From Streptomyces sp. NBC_01116 (lineage in GTDB: Bacteria; Actinomycetota; Actinomycetes; Streptomycetales; Streptomycetaceae): DNA of 64,000 nucleotides. Each line of letters opens with the position of its first letter. The first letter of the stretch is position 1. The stretch covers positions 4,573,501 to 4,637,500 of the forward strand of contig NZ_CP108644.1 in assembly GCF_041435495.1 (NCBI RefSeq). Reading direction: 5' to 3'. Positions 8,912 to 17,808 of this stretch are shown one piece after another. Under the pieces are notes generated by a model. That model was not told where the DNA came from. It worked only from the letters and a program-made list of their open reading frames with translations, and searched no databases. The translations under genes were made by a program, and so were the position numbers.

Positions 8912-9325
8912 ATGTCCATCCACGAGAACCTGCTCGGGGGCCCCGCCCCGACCCACCTCCCCGACGACCCGGAGCCGCGCGAGCTGCTCGCCGCCGGCAC
9001 CCCGCCCGCCGAGGTCGCCGCGAAGTACCCCACCTCCTCGCTCGCCTGGGCGCAGCTCGCCGACGAGGCGTTCGAGGGCGGCCGGGTCATCGAGTCGTAC
9101 GCGTACGCCCGTACCGGCTACCACCGCGGCCTCGACTCCCTGCGCCGGGCCGGCTGGAAGGGCCACGGCCCCGTCCCGTTCGAGCACGAGCCGAACCGCG
9201 GCTTCCTGCGCGCCCTGCACGCCCTGGCGCGGGCCGCCGGGTCGATCGGCGAGACCGAGGAGCACGAGCGCTGCTCGACGTTCCTGCGGGACTCCTCGCC
9301 GACCGCCGCCGACATCCTGAGCTGA
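8912..9325 (+). CDS. DUF3151 family protein
   Basis: 137 aa. A small soluble actinobacterial protein with helical repeats, matching my memory of DUF3151 (LPDDPEPRELLAAGTPPAEVAAKYPTSSLAWAQLA at residues 19-53). The function is unknown, although these genes commonly neighbour tryptophan 2,3-dioxygenase in Streptomyces, as here. A strong terminator follows, so it is not simply read through into the kynurenine genes. Confidence 0.8.
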   Translation: MSIHENLLGGPAPTHLPDDPEPRELLAAGTPPAEVAAKYPTSSLAWAQLADEAFEGGRVIESYAYARTGYHRGLDSLRRAGWKGHGPVPFEHEPNRGFLRALHALARAAGSIGETEEHERCSTFLRDSSPTAADILS

Positions 9326-9344
9326 ACCCGGGTACGTACTCCGG

Positions 9345-9383
9345 AGCCGCTCCCCGCCCGAGCACATCGGGCGGGGAGCGGCT
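9345..9383 (+). terminator. 17-bp perfect-stem terminator
   Basis: Arms 9345-9361 and 9367-9383 pair perfectly over 17 bp (AGCCGCTCCCCGCCCGA on the 5' side) with loop GCACA, followed by TTAGTAT. It separates the DUF3151 gene from the kynurenine genes. Confidence 0.88.
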
Positions 9384-9467
9384 TAGTATGCGAGCAGGGG
9401 ACCGGAGCTCCATCACCTCACGGAAGGGGCGGACCGCTACCCGGAAGCTCGTGTCGAGGAGACAGAA

Positions 9468-10316
9468 ATGTCGACGAACCACCCCGACCCCGAAGCCACC
9501 GGTGCGGACACCCCGCACCTGGACTTCGCGGGAACGACTCCGTACGAGGACTATGTCCAGGCGGATGTCCTGACCCACCTCCAGCACCTGCGCTCGGACG
9601 ATCCCGGCGAGATGGTCTTCCTGGTCACCACCCAGGTCATGGAGCTGTGGTTCACGGTCATCGTCCATGAGTGGGAGACCGCGACCCGCGCCCTGCGCGA
9701 GGACCGCATACCCGTGGCGCGCGACGCGCTGAAGCGTTCGCTGCGCGAGCTGGAGGCGCTCAACGAGTCCTGGCGGCCGCTGGCCGGACTCACCCCCGCC
9801 CAGTTCAACTCCTACCGGGGCTCCCTCGGCGAGGGCTCCGGCTTCCAGTCGGCGATGTACCGGCGGATGGAGTTCCTGCTCGGTGACAAGTCCGCCTCCA
9901 TGCTGGTGCCGCACCGGGGCGCGCCCCGGGTGTACGCCGAGCTGGAGAAGGCGCTCGGGGAGCCCAGCCTGTACGACGAGACCCTCGCCCTGCTGGCCCG
10001 GCGCGGGTACGCGATCCCCGAGTCGGTCACCGGCCGGGACCTGACCCAGCGGTACGAACCGTCGCCCGAGGTCGAGGGCGCCTGGGCGGAGATCTACGCC
10101 TCCGACGACCAGAACGACGAGCTGGTGCGCCTCGGCGAGCTGCTCACCGACGTCGGCGAGCTGGTGTGGCGCTGGCGCAACGACCACCTCGTCGCCACCC
10201 GGCGCGCGATGGGCTCCAAGACCGGCACCGGCGGCTCCGCCGGGGTGGCCTGGCTGGAGAAGCGCGCCACGAAGAACGTGTTCCCCGAGCTGTGGACGGC
10301 GCGCAGCCATGTCTGA
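9468..10316 (+). CDS. kynA: tryptophan 2,3-dioxygenase
   Basis: 282 aa. Heme enzyme converting L-tryptophan to N-formylkynurenine, first step of the kynurenine pathway. The TDO family signature is evident: TTPYEDYVQADVL and VTTQVMELWFTVIVHEW (residues ~30-75), FNSYRGSLGEGSGFQSAMYR with the substrate-binding Arg, and a C-terminal WRNDHLVATRRAMG carrying the proximal His. Length matches the bacterial family. The Shine-Dalgarno GAGGAG is 7-8 bases before the ATG. The gene overlaps kynureninase by 8 bases, implying translational coupling. Confidence 0.95.
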   Translation: MSTNHPDPEATGADTPHLDFAGTTPYEDYVQADVLTHLQHLRSDDPGEMVFLVTTQVMELWFTVIVHEWETATRALREDRIPVARDALKRSLRELEALNESWRPLAGLTPAQFNSYRGSLGEGSGFQSAMYRRMEFLLGDKSASMLVPHRGAPRVYAELEKALGEPSLYDETLALLARRGYAIPESVTGRDLTQRYEPSPEVEGAWAEIYASDDQNDELVRLGELLTDVGELVWRWRNDHLVATRRAMGSKTGTGGSAGVAWLEKRATKNVFPELWTARSHV

Positions 10317-11571
10317 GCCCACGACCACGACCACGACCCCGTCCACGGACACGAACGCGAACGCGAACGCGACCGAGGGCCTCCGCAAGCGCGCCGCCGC
10401 CCTCGACGCCGCCGATCCGCTCGCCGCGCGGCGGAAGCTCTTCGCGCTCGACGACGGCGTCTACCTCGACGGCAACTCGCTGGGCGCGCTGCCCGTCCAC
10501 GTCCCCGCCCGGGTCCAGGACGTCCTCACCCGCCAGTGGGGCGAGCTGCGCATCCGGTCCTGGGACGAGAGCGGCTGGTGGACCGCGCCCGAGCGGATCG
10601 GCGACCGGATCGCCCCGCTCGTCGGGGCCGCCGCCGGGCAGATCGTCGTCGGTGACTCGACCAGCGTGAACGTCTTCAAGGCCGTCGTCGCCGCGGGCCG
10701 GCTCGCGGGGGAGGGACGCGACGAGATCCTGGTTGACGCCACGACCTTTCCCACGGACGGGTACATCGCGGCCTCCGCCGCCCGGCTCACCGGCCACCGG
10801 ATCGTGCCCGTCGCGCCCGCCGACGTCCCGGCCGCGCTCGGCCCGCGTACCGCCGCCGTGCTGCTCAACCACGTCGACTACCGCTCCGGCCGGCTGCACG
10901 ACCTGCCCGGACTGACCGCCGCCGTCCACGCGGCGGGTGCGGTCGTGGTGTGGGACCTCTGCCACAGCGCCGGCGCGCTGCCCGTCGGACTGGACGGGCA
11001 CGGGGTGGACCTCGCGGTCGGCTGCACCTACAAGTACCTGAACGGCGGCCCCGGTTCGCCCGCGTACCTGTACGTCGCCGAGCGCCACCAGGCCGCCTTC
11101 GACTCGCCGCTGCCGGGCTGGAACTCGCACGCCGACCCGTTCGGCATGACCCCCGGCTACACCCCTGCGGACGGTTCCGTACGGGGCCGGGTCGGCACGC
11201 CCGACATCGTCTCCATGCTGACGCTGGAGGCGGCGCTCGACGTGTGGGACGGGGTCTCCGTGGACGCGGTGCGGGCCAAGTCCCTCGCCCTGACGGACTT
11301 CTTCCTGGAGTGCGTCGAGGCGTACGTCCCCGAGGGCCGGGTCACCTCCGTCACCCCGGCCGCGCACGCCGAACGCGGCAGCCAGGTCGCCCTGCGCTGC
11401 GACGGGGCGGAGCCCGTGATGCGGCGGCTCATCGAGCGGGGCGTCGTCGGCGATCTGCGGCGGCCGGACGTGCTGCGGTTCGGCTTCACCCCGCTGTACG
11501 TGGGGTTCGCCGACGCGGAGCGGGCGGCGCGGATCCTCGCCGAGGTGCTCGACGGGGACACCGTCGGCTGA
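10309..11571 (+). CDS. kynU: kynureninase
   Basis: 420 aa. PLP enzyme hydrolysing kynurenine to anthranilate and alanine. Key stretches: VYLDGNSLGALP near residue 50, VVVGDSTSVNVFK-like phosphate loop near 110-120, VVWDLCHSAGALP near 210, and the PLP lysine in VGCTYKYLNGGPGSPAY near 240. The first 25 residues are low-complexity, with Thr and Asn-Ala repeats encoded by acgacc and aacgcg repeats, and probably disordered. The start overlaps the dioxygenase stop. Confidence 0.95.
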   Translation: MSEPTTTTTTPSTDTNANANATEGLRKRAAALDAADPLAARRKLFALDDGVYLDGNSLGALPVHVPARVQDVLTRQWGELRIRSWDESGWWTAPERIGDRIAPLVGAAAGQIVVGDSTSVNVFKAVVAAGRLAGEGRDEILVDATTFPTDGYIAASAARLTGHRIVPVAPADVPAALGPRTAAVLLNHVDYRSGRLHDLPGLTAAVHAAGAVVVWDLCHSAGALPVGLDGHGVDLAVGCTYKYLNGGPGSPAYLYVAERHQAAFDSPLPGWNSHADPFGMTPGYTPADGSVRGRVGTPDIVSMLTLEAALDVWDGVSVDAVRAKSLALTDFFLECVEAYVPEGRVTSVTPAAHAERGSQVALRCDGAEPVMRRLIERGVVGDLRRPDVLRFGFTPLYVGFADAERAARILAEVLDGDTVG

Positions 11572-11693
11572 CGGGACGTCACCGTCTGTTCGACCGGGCG
11601 GGGACGGTGCCGAGTGCTGGTACCGTCCCCGCAGGTCAGCCCAGTTGGGCAAGAGCACAGGCACTGGACACAGGCATAGGACGGTTGAGCAGC

Positions 11694-12593
11694 ATGTCGG
11701 ATTCTGCCGCGCGTGATCGGGACGTCGCCGAGACGGAGTCGGCGTTCGCGCATCCGGAGGTCGCACCCGACCGGACCGCCGCCTACGGGGACCACCCCGA
11801 CCAGGTCGTCGACTTCTACGCGCCGCGCGACGGCCGCACCGGCGCCCCGCTCGTCGTCCTCCTGCACGGCGGCGCCTGGCGGGCCCCGTACGACCGGGCC
11901 CATGTCTCCCCGCTCGCGGACTTCCTGGCCCGCCGGGGCTTCGCCGTGGCGAGCGTGGAGTACCGGCGCGGCGGCGACATCCCGCAGCAGCGCGGCGGGG
12001 AGGGCACCCGGCCGAGCGGTGCCGACCCGGTCGCGGGGCGCTGGCCGGAGACCTTCGACGACGTGGCCGCGGCGATGGACGCGATGCCCGTGCTGGCCGC
12101 CCGCGAGCTGCCCGGGGCCGATGTGCGGCGGATCGTGGTCACCGGGCACTCGGCGGGCGGGCACCTCGCCCTGTGGGCGGCGGCGCGGCACGTCCTGCCC
12201 GAGGGGTCGCCGTGGCGGCTGCCCGCCCCGCCGCCGCTGCGCGGGGTCGTCGCCCTGGCCCCGATCGCGGACTTCACGACGGCGGCCGGGCTGGGCGTGT
12301 GCGGCGGTGCTGTCGCCCAACTCCTGGGCGGGGATGCCGACTTCGAGGTCCGAGCGGCACAGGCCGACCCCGGGGTGCTGCTGCCGACCGGGATCGCCAC
12401 CGCGATCGTGCAGGGCGTCGAGGACATCGTCGTACCGCAGGCCGTCTCCGAGGCGTACGTCGACGCGGCGGCCAGGTCCGGCGAGATGGTGGGGCTGACG
12501 CTGCTCGGCGGCGTCGGGCACTTCCCACTGATCGATCCGGCCGCCGACGCCTGCGCCGTCGTGGCCGAGGAGATCACCCAGCTCGCCTGGTGA
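11694..12593 (+). CDS. alpha/beta hydrolase, candidate arylformamidase
   Basis: 299 aa. Alpha/beta hydrolase with an oxyanion-hole segment VVLLHGGAWRAPYD (~55), nucleophile elbow VTGHSAGGHLALW (~150, Ser in GHSAG), late acid in QGVEDIVVP and catalytic His in GVGHFPLID near the C-terminus. The HGGAW motif and position behind TDO and kynureninase suggest N-formylkynurenine formamidase, completing tryptophan to anthranilate; this is inference from context. Start ATG 11694 is 122 bases after the kynureninase stop. The frame is open much further upstream, but that is shadow of kynU. Confidence 0.82.
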   Translation: MSDSAARDRDVAETESAFAHPEVAPDRTAAYGDHPDQVVDFYAPRDGRTGAPLVVLLHGGAWRAPYDRAHVSPLADFLARRGFAVASVEYRRGGDIPQQRGGEGTRPSGADPVAGRWPETFDDVAAAMDAMPVLAARELPGADVRRIVVTGHSAGGHLALWAAARHVLPEGSPWRLPAPPPLRGVVALAPIADFTTAAGLGVCGGAVAQLLGGDADFEVRAAQADPGVLLPTGIATAIVQGVEDIVVPQAVSEAYVDAAARSGEMVGLTLLGGVGHFPLIDPAADACAVVAEEITQLAW

Positions 12594-12701
12594 ATTCCCG
12601 CCGGGCCCTCCGCCCGGTTGCGGACGGAAGGTGTCCGCAAGGGTCTCTACGTTGGCCGTGTTGCCGGTCGGACGGAGCCGGTACCGACGAAGGGGAACCT
12701 C

Positions 12702-13529
12702 ATGACGATCCTGGTGACCGGAGCCACGGGAACGGTCGGCCGCCGCGTGGTCGAGCAGCTGCTGGAGCGCGGCGAGCACGTCCGGGCCCTGACCCGCGAC
12801 CCGGCGCGGGCGGAGTTCCGGGACGGCGTCGACGTCGTCCGGGGCGACCTCACGGACCCGGCGTCGCTGGGCCCGGCGCTGGACGGGGTGAGCGGGCTGC
12901 ACCTCATCACCTTCGGCGGCGAGTTCTCCGCCCCGCTGGAGACCGGTGAGGAGATCCTCGCCCTGGCCCGGAAGGCGGGCGTGCGCCGGGTGACCGTGCT
13001 GCACGGCGGCGGGGAGACCCCGATGGAGACGGCGGTGCGCGCGAGCGACTTCGTCTGGACGGTCGTGATGCCGGTGGAGTTCATGGCGAACGCCCTGGAG
13101 TGGGCGCCCGGCATCAGGAGCGAGGGCGTGGTGCGCGAGCCCTTCGTGGGCCGGCTGAGCGCGATGGTCCACGAGAGGGACATCGGGGCGGTGGCGGCGG
13201 CGGCCCTCACCGAGGACGGCCACGGCGGCCGGGAGTACCTGATCACCGGCCCGCAGGCGCTGACCGTCGGTGACAAGACGGCGGCCATCGCGGCGGCGCG
13301 GGGCGCGGACGTGGAACTGGTCGAGCTGACCGAGGAGCAGGCACTGGAGGTCTGGCGGGGCCAGGGCATGCCGGAGGACGTGATCGCGTTCCTGATCGAC
13401 GTCTACCGGGACACGCCGCCGGAGGGCCGGACCGTGCTCGACACGGTGGAGAAGGTCACCGGCCGGCCGGCGCGGACCTTCGCCCAGTGGGCGAGGGAGC
13501 ACGCGGACCACTTCCGTGCGGGCGCCTGA
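12702..13529 (+). CDS. NmrA-like NAD(P)-binding protein (SDR)
   Basis: 275 aa. N-terminal Rossmann fold with TILVTGATGTVGRRVVEQL (glycine-rich GxxGxxG) at residue 2 and VVRGDLTDP near 45. This is the atypical short-chain reductase/NmrA group, acting either as a redox sensor or a quinone/flavonoid-type reductase. No clear YxxxK catalytic pair is seen in its usual place. ATG 12702 follows an AAGGGGAA ribosome site. A stand-alone gene on the + strand. A second homologue lies at 62110-62952. Confidence 0.8.
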   Translation: MTILVTGATGTVGRRVVEQLLERGEHVRALTRDPARAEFRDGVDVVRGDLTDPASLGPALDGVSGLHLITFGGEFSAPLETGEEILALARKAGVRRVTVLHGGGETPMETAVRASDFVWTVVMPVEFMANALEWAPGIRSEGVVREPFVGRLSAMVHERDIGAVAAAALTEDGHGGREYLITGPQALTVGDKTAAIAAARGADVELVELTEEQALEVWRGQGMPEDVIAFLIDVYRDTPPEGRTVLDTVEKVTGRPARTFAQWAREHADHFRAGA

Positions 13530-13658
13530 GAGGGCTGCCACCAGGGGTTTTACGGCCCCTGACGCGGTACGGCGGAGGCGGGTAGTCCTTGAGGGGGATG
13601 CCCCGGAATCCGTAGCGATGCGGACGACCCGCCGTCCGCCGCCGCCTACCGTGGAAGC

Positions 13659-15008
13659 GTGACCGAGACCCAGACGAAGACCAGCAGCCCGGAGTTCCGG
13701 GCGGCCGCAGGAGCGATGGACGGCCTGCGGAACGACCTGATGCGCGATGTGCTCGCCTACCGGCCGCTGCCGCCGCTCAACCCCGACGGCCGGCTGATAC
13801 GGCGGCTGCCCGAGGGGCTGCGGAAGGTGGCTGTCTGGACCCCGCACACCCTGGTGCTGTTCGCCGCCTTCCTCGTGATGATGGCCGGGTTCAGCGAGTG
13901 GGAGTTCCGCCTGCTGATGGGCCTGGTGCCCGCGATCCCGGTCGCGATGACCCTGGTACGGCCGGTCGCCGCGTTCTGGGCCTCGATCCTGGGGACCGTC
14001 CTCTGTGCCGTGCTGGGCAGCGACGGGCTGTGGGGGCCGAGCGCCTTCATGGCCCAGATCGTGGTCCTGGTGGTCGTGGCCGCCCGGACCAGGCCCCGTA
14101 CGGCCGCCTGGATGTGGCTGCTGATTCTGCTGTTCGGGGTCTTCCTGGAGGGCGGCGACCCGTCGATCACCGCGCCCGTGGTGACGCTCTCCGCCTTCGC
14201 GCTGCTCGTCGTCGCCGTGGTCCAGATCCGGCGCGACGCCGAGCGCGAGGTCACCGTGCAGCGCACCGTCACCGCCGTCGAGCGCGACCGCCGCACTTTG
14301 CTGGAGGAGCGCACCACCATCGCCCGGGAGCTGCACGACGTGGTGGCCCACCACATGTCGGTCGTCGCGATCCAGGCCGAGGCCGCCCCCTACCGGGTCG
14401 AGAACCCGCCGCCGGAGCTGGAGCAGGCCTTCGTCACCATCCGGGAGAACGCCGTGGCCGCCCTCACCGAGCTGCGCCGCGTCCTCGGGGTCGTCCGGGC
14501 GGAGGACTACGAGGCGCCCGACGCCCCGCAGCCCACCCTCGCCGCGCTCGACGGGCTCCTGGACAACGTCCGCGAGACGGGCCTGGAGACGGAGAAGGTG
14601 ATCACCGGGGCCGTCCGCGAACTGCCGCAGGGCGTCGAGCTGTCGGCGTACCGGATCGTCCAGGAGGCCCTGAGCAACAGCCTGCGCCACGCGCCGGGCT
14701 CCTCCGCCCGGGTCGAGCTGGGCTACGTCCTCGGCGGGCTCGGGCTGCGCGTGGTCAACGGACCCCCGCGCGGCCTGGTCAAGCCCTCGCCGGGGGCCGG
14801 GCACGGGATCACCGGGATGCGGGAGCGGGTCGCGATGCTGAACGGCGAGATGACGGCCGGGACGACCGAGGACGGCGGGTACGAGATCGCCGTGTTCCTC
14901 CCCGTACCGCTGTCGGACGGTCCGGAGCCGCGGGAGACGGCCGGCTTCACGGCGGGCGCGACGGGCGACGCGGACACGGTCGTCGTCGAACGGGGCGGCG
15001 GCGCATGA
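13659..15008 (+). CDS. NarL-type sensor histidine kinase
   Basis: 449 aa from GTG. Membrane segments lie at about residues 60-200. The HisKA_3 dimerisation motif is TIARELHDVVAHHMSVV near 220, with the phospho-acceptor in ELHD. A short HATPase domain follows, with N-box QEALSNSLRHAP and G-box GAGHGITGMRERV. No extracellular sensor loop is obvious, so the signal may be membrane-linked. Its stop overlaps the start of the response regulator as ATGA, typical of a coupled two-component pair. Confidence 0.9.
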   Translation: MTETQTKTSSPEFRAAAGAMDGLRNDLMRDVLAYRPLPPLNPDGRLIRRLPEGLRKVAVWTPHTLVLFAAFLVMMAGFSEWEFRLLMGLVPAIPVAMTLVRPVAAFWASILGTVLCAVLGSDGLWGPSAFMAQIVVLVVVAARTRPRTAAWMWLLILLFGVFLEGGDPSITAPVVTLSAFALLVVAVVQIRRDAEREVTVQRTVTAVERDRRTLLEERTTIARELHDVVAHHMSVVAIQAEAAPYRVENPPPELEQAFVTIRENAVAALTELRRVLGVVRAEDYEAPDAPQPTLAALDGLLDNVRETGLETEKVITGAVRELPQGVELSAYRIVQEALSNSLRHAPGSSARVELGYVLGGLGLRVVNGPPRGLVKPSPGAGHGITGMRERVAMLNGEMTAGTTEDGGYEIAVFLPVPLSDGPEPRETAGFTAGATGDADTVVVERGGGA

Positions 15009-15673
15009 GCGACACCGACATCCGGGTCCTGATCGTCGACGACCAGATGATGGTCCGCGAGGGCTTCTCGGTCCTGCTCAACGCGATGCCGGGCATCACC
15101 GTCGTGGGCGAGGCGGTCGACGGGCGCCAGGCGCTCGCCCAGGTCACCGCCCTGCGTCCCGACGTGGTCCTGATGGACATCCGCATGCCGGAGATGAACG
15201 GCATCGAGGCGACCCGCGAGATCGTCGCGCGGGACGCCGACGCGAAGGTGCTGGTGCTGACGACCTTCGACCTCGACGAGTACGTCTACCAGGCGCTGCG
15301 GGCCGGGGCCTCGGGCTTCCTCCTCAAGGACGCCTCCGCCCGGCAGCTCGCCGACGGGGTACGGGTGGTGGCCTCGGGCGAGGCGCTGCTCGCGCCGACG
15401 GTGACCCGCCGGCTGATCACCGAGTTCTCCAAGCTCGCCGAGACCCCGCGCCCGCCCGCCCTGGCCCGGATCGGTGATCTCACCGAGCGCGAGACGGAGG
15501 TGCTCGTCCTGATCGCGCAGGGGCTCTCCAACGCGGAGATCGCCTCGCACCTGATCGTCGCCGAGTCCACGATCAAGACGCACGTCAGCCGCATCCTGGT
15601 GAAGCTGGGGCTGCGCGACCGCACGCAGGCGGCGGTGTTCGCGTACGAGGCGCGGCTGGTCACGCCGGGGTAG
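15005..15673 (+). CDS. LuxR/NarL-family response regulator
   Basis: 222 aa. The receiver domain (residues 5-120) has acidic pocket VDDQ, phosphorylation site VVLMDIRMPEMNG and conserved Lys in FLLKDAS. The C-terminal LuxR-type helix-turn-helix is LTERETEVLVLIAQGLSNAEIA and STIKTHVSRILVKLGLRDR. ATG 15005 overlaps the kinase stop by four bases. Target genes are not evident, though the P450 gene starts 90 bases downstream on the same strand. Confidence 0.92.
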   Translation: MSDTDIRVLIVDDQMMVREGFSVLLNAMPGITVVGEAVDGRQALAQVTALRPDVVLMDIRMPEMNGIEATREIVARDADAKVLVLTTFDLDEYVYQALRAGASGFLLKDASARQLADGVRVVASGEALLAPTVTRRLITEFSKLAETPRPPALARIGDLTERETEVLVLIAQGLSNAEIASHLIVAESTIKTHVSRILVKLGLRDRTQAAVFAYEARLVTPG

Positions 15674-15763
15674 CACCCCGGGCAGCATCCCCGTACGGCC
15701 GGGGCGGGCGGCGCGGGCGGGGACACCTCCTGCGCCGGCGGCGGGCGCGGGTAGCGTCGGGTC

Positions 15764-16969
15764 ATGCACGTGTCCTTCGACCCCTGGTCGCCCGCGTTCG
15801 TCGCCGATCCCTACCCCGCCTACACCGCGCTGCGCGCCGCCGGCCGGGCGCACTGGTTCGAGCCGACGGGGCAGTGGCTGATCCCGCACCACTCCGACGT
15901 GTCGGCCCTGCTGCGCGACCGGCGCCTCGGCCGGACGTATCTGCACCGCTTCAGCCACGAGGAGTTCGGCCGCACCCCGCCGCCGGCCGCGCACGAGCCG
16001 TTCACCACGCTCAACGGGCAGGGCATCCTCGATCTGGAGGCCCCCGACCATCCCCGGATCCGGCGGCTGATCTCCAAGGCGTTCACCCCGCGTACGGTCG
16101 AGAACCTCGCCCCGACCGTACGGCGGCTGGCGGCCGGGCTGGTCGACGCCTTCGTGGCGAAGGGCGGCGGGGACCTGCTGGCGGAGGTGGCGGAGCCGCT
16201 GCCGGTCGCGGTCATCGCGGAGATGCTGGGCGTCCCGGAGGCGGACCGGGGACTGTTGCGGCCCTGGTCGGCGGCGATCTGCGGGATGTTCGAGCTGAAC
16301 CCCTCCGAGGAGACGGCCGAGGCCGCCGTCCGGGCCTCCGTGGACTTCTCCGCGTATCTGCGCGGGCTCATCGCCGAGCGGCGCGCCGACCCCGGCGAGG
16401 ACCTGGTCTCGGCGCTCATCGCCGCCCACGACGAGGGCGAGCGGCTGACCGAGCAGGAGATGATCTCGACCTGCGTGCTCCTGCTGAACGCGGGCCACGA
16501 GGCGACGGTGAACACCACCGTGAACGGCTGGCGCACGCTCTTCCACCACCCGGAGCAGCTCGCCGCCCTGCGCGCCGACCCCGCGCTGCTGCCCCGCGCG
16601 ATCGAGGAACTCCTGCGCTACGACACCCCGTTGCAGATGTTCGAGCGCTGGGTGCTCGACGACATCGAGATCGACGGCCAGGTGATCGGGCGCGGCGCGG
16701 AGGTGGCGCTGCTGTTCGGCTCGGCCAACCGGGACCCGGAGCGGTTCGCCCGCCCGGACACGCTGGACCTGTCCCGTCAGGACAACCCGCACATCACCTT
16801 CGGCGCGGGCATCCACTTCTGTCTGGGCGCGCCCCTGGCCAGGCTGGAGCTGGCCGCGTCCTTCGGTGAGCTGCTCCGCAAGGCGCCCGCGCTGCGGATG
16901 ACGGCGGAGCCCGAGTGGCAGCCGGGCTATGTCATCCGGGGGCTGAAGGAGCTGCGGGCGGAGGTGTAG
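15764..16969 (+). CDS. cytochrome P450
   Basis: 401 aa soluble bacterial P450. The I-helix oxygen-activation motif is LLNAGHEATVNT near residue 243 and the K-helix ExxR is EELLRYDTP near 285. The heme loop is FGAGIHFCLGAPLARLEL near 345, with the axial Cys in FCLG. It resembles CYP105/107-type Streptomyces enzymes; the substrate is unknown. No ferredoxin gene is adjacent, so electrons must come from elsewhere. ATG 15764 gives the usual short N-terminus. Confidence 0.92.
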   Translation: MHVSFDPWSPAFVADPYPAYTALRAAGRAHWFEPTGQWLIPHHSDVSALLRDRRLGRTYLHRFSHEEFGRTPPPAAHEPFTTLNGQGILDLEAPDHPRIRRLISKAFTPRTVENLAPTVRRLAAGLVDAFVAKGGGDLLAEVAEPLPVAVIAEMLGVPEADRGLLRPWSAAICGMFELNPSEETAEAAVRASVDFSAYLRGLIAERRADPGEDLVSALIAAHDEGERLTEQEMISTCVLLLNAGHEATVNTTVNGWRTLFHHPEQLAALRADPALLPRAIEELLRYDTPLQMFERWVLDDIEIDGQVIGRGAEVALLFGSANRDPERFARPDTLDLSRQDNPHITFGAGIHFCLGAPLARLELAASFGELLRKAPALRMTAEPEWQPGYVIRGLKELRAEV

Positions 16970-17009
16970 CGCACGGGCCGGTGGCTCAGCGGGCGGCTCG
17001 GCCTACGGC

Positions 17010-17351
17010 TCAGCACGGGTCGTAGCACTCCGGCCTCGGTGCTCCGGCCAGCGCGTCCACGCCGACGCCGAGGCCGAAGAGGACGGCGATGGCCGCGACG
17101 AGGCCGAGCGCCCGCTTCCAGTCGCCCCGGACCAGGAAGAACACGGCGAGGGCGGCCGCGATCCCGCCGAGGACCATGAGGGGCAGGCCGACCCAGAGCA
17201 CGTTCCAGTTGGAGGCGCCCTCGAAGCCGTCGAGGAGTCCGCCCTTGCCGTGCGGCGCCCAGAGCACGATGCCCGCGAGCGCTCCGGCGAAAGCGGTCAG
17301 GCAGCCGGCGGTTCCGAGGAGGGCTTCCCGCCGCGAGTTCTGGATCTCCAT
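17010..17351 (-). CDS. small integral membrane protein, unknown
   Basis: 113 aa with three hydrophobic segments (CLTAFAGALAGIVLWAP, VLWVGLPLMVLGGIAAALAVFFLV, LGLVAAIAVLFGLGVGVDALAG). The C-terminus CYDPC contains a Cys pair that could be oxidised or bind metal. I do not recognise the family. It ends 40 bases from the convergent P450. Its upstream region is occupied by a 21-bp tandem repeat. Confidence 0.7.
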   Translation of the reverse strand: MEIQNSRREALLGTAGCLTAFAGALAGIVLWAPHGKGGLLDGFEGASNWNVLWVGLPLMVLGGIAAALAVFFLVRGDWKRALGLVAAIAVLFGLGVGVDALAGAPRPECYDPC

Positions 17352-17393
17352 GCCCGGGGGGACGCGAGGGCGCGCGGGCGCGGTTCCGCTTCC

Positions 17394-17498
17394 GGTGCGC
17401 CGCGCCCGGAGCCCGGTGTGCCGCGCCCAACGCCCGGTGTGCCGCGCCCAACGCCCGGTGCGCCGCGCCCAACGCCCGGTGTGCCGCGCCCGGAGCCC
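17394..17498. repeat. five tandem 21-bp repeats
   Basis: Five head-to-tail copies of a 21-bp unit, GGTGTGCCGCGCCCAACGCC plus C, with small changes, run without spacers. Because 21 is a multiple of 3, they keep frames open on both strands, producing Gly-Ala-Ala-His-Arg type shadow translations. They lie between the small membrane gene and the DUF1876 gene, both on the minus strand. Confidence 0.9.
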
Positions 17499-17502
17499 GG
17501 TG

Positions 17503-17775
17503 TCACGTCAGGGGGTACGACGACCTGCCCGACGCCTCGTCGATCTCGTCGTGCGCCTTGGTCAGCAGTCTCATCGCCAGTTCGTTGAGCGCTCTGGCCC
17601 CCGCGATCTCCTCGCCGACCCGCTGCTGGTCGGTGTCCGAGGGATGGCGGCTGGCGTAGCCGTGGGCGCGTACCTCTGTTCCGTCGGAGAGGCGGACGAG
17701 CGCCGCCGCGCGGGTGCGGTGGGTGTCCTCCTCGAATGCGAGGTCGATGTGCCATCCGACAGCGATCCTGGTCAT
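17503..17775 (-). CDS. DUF1876 family protein
   Basis: 90 aa. Matches the actinobacterial DUF1876 family (WHIDLAFEEDTHRTRAAALVRLSDGTEVRAHGYASRHPSD at residues 9-48), a small fold with dsRNA-binding-like topology and unknown function. I chose ATG 17775 because GGAGG sits 8 bases before it; a GTG nine bases further out (17784) falls on top of that ribosome site. Confidence 0.85.
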   Translation of the reverse strand: MTRIAVGWHIDLAFEEDTHRTRAAALVRLSDGTEVRAHGYASRHPSDTDQQRVGEEIAGARALNELAMRLLTKAHDEIDEASGRSSYPLT

Positions 17776-17808
17776 GACGGTCACCTCCGGGACGTCTCGG
17801 GCCGTCTC

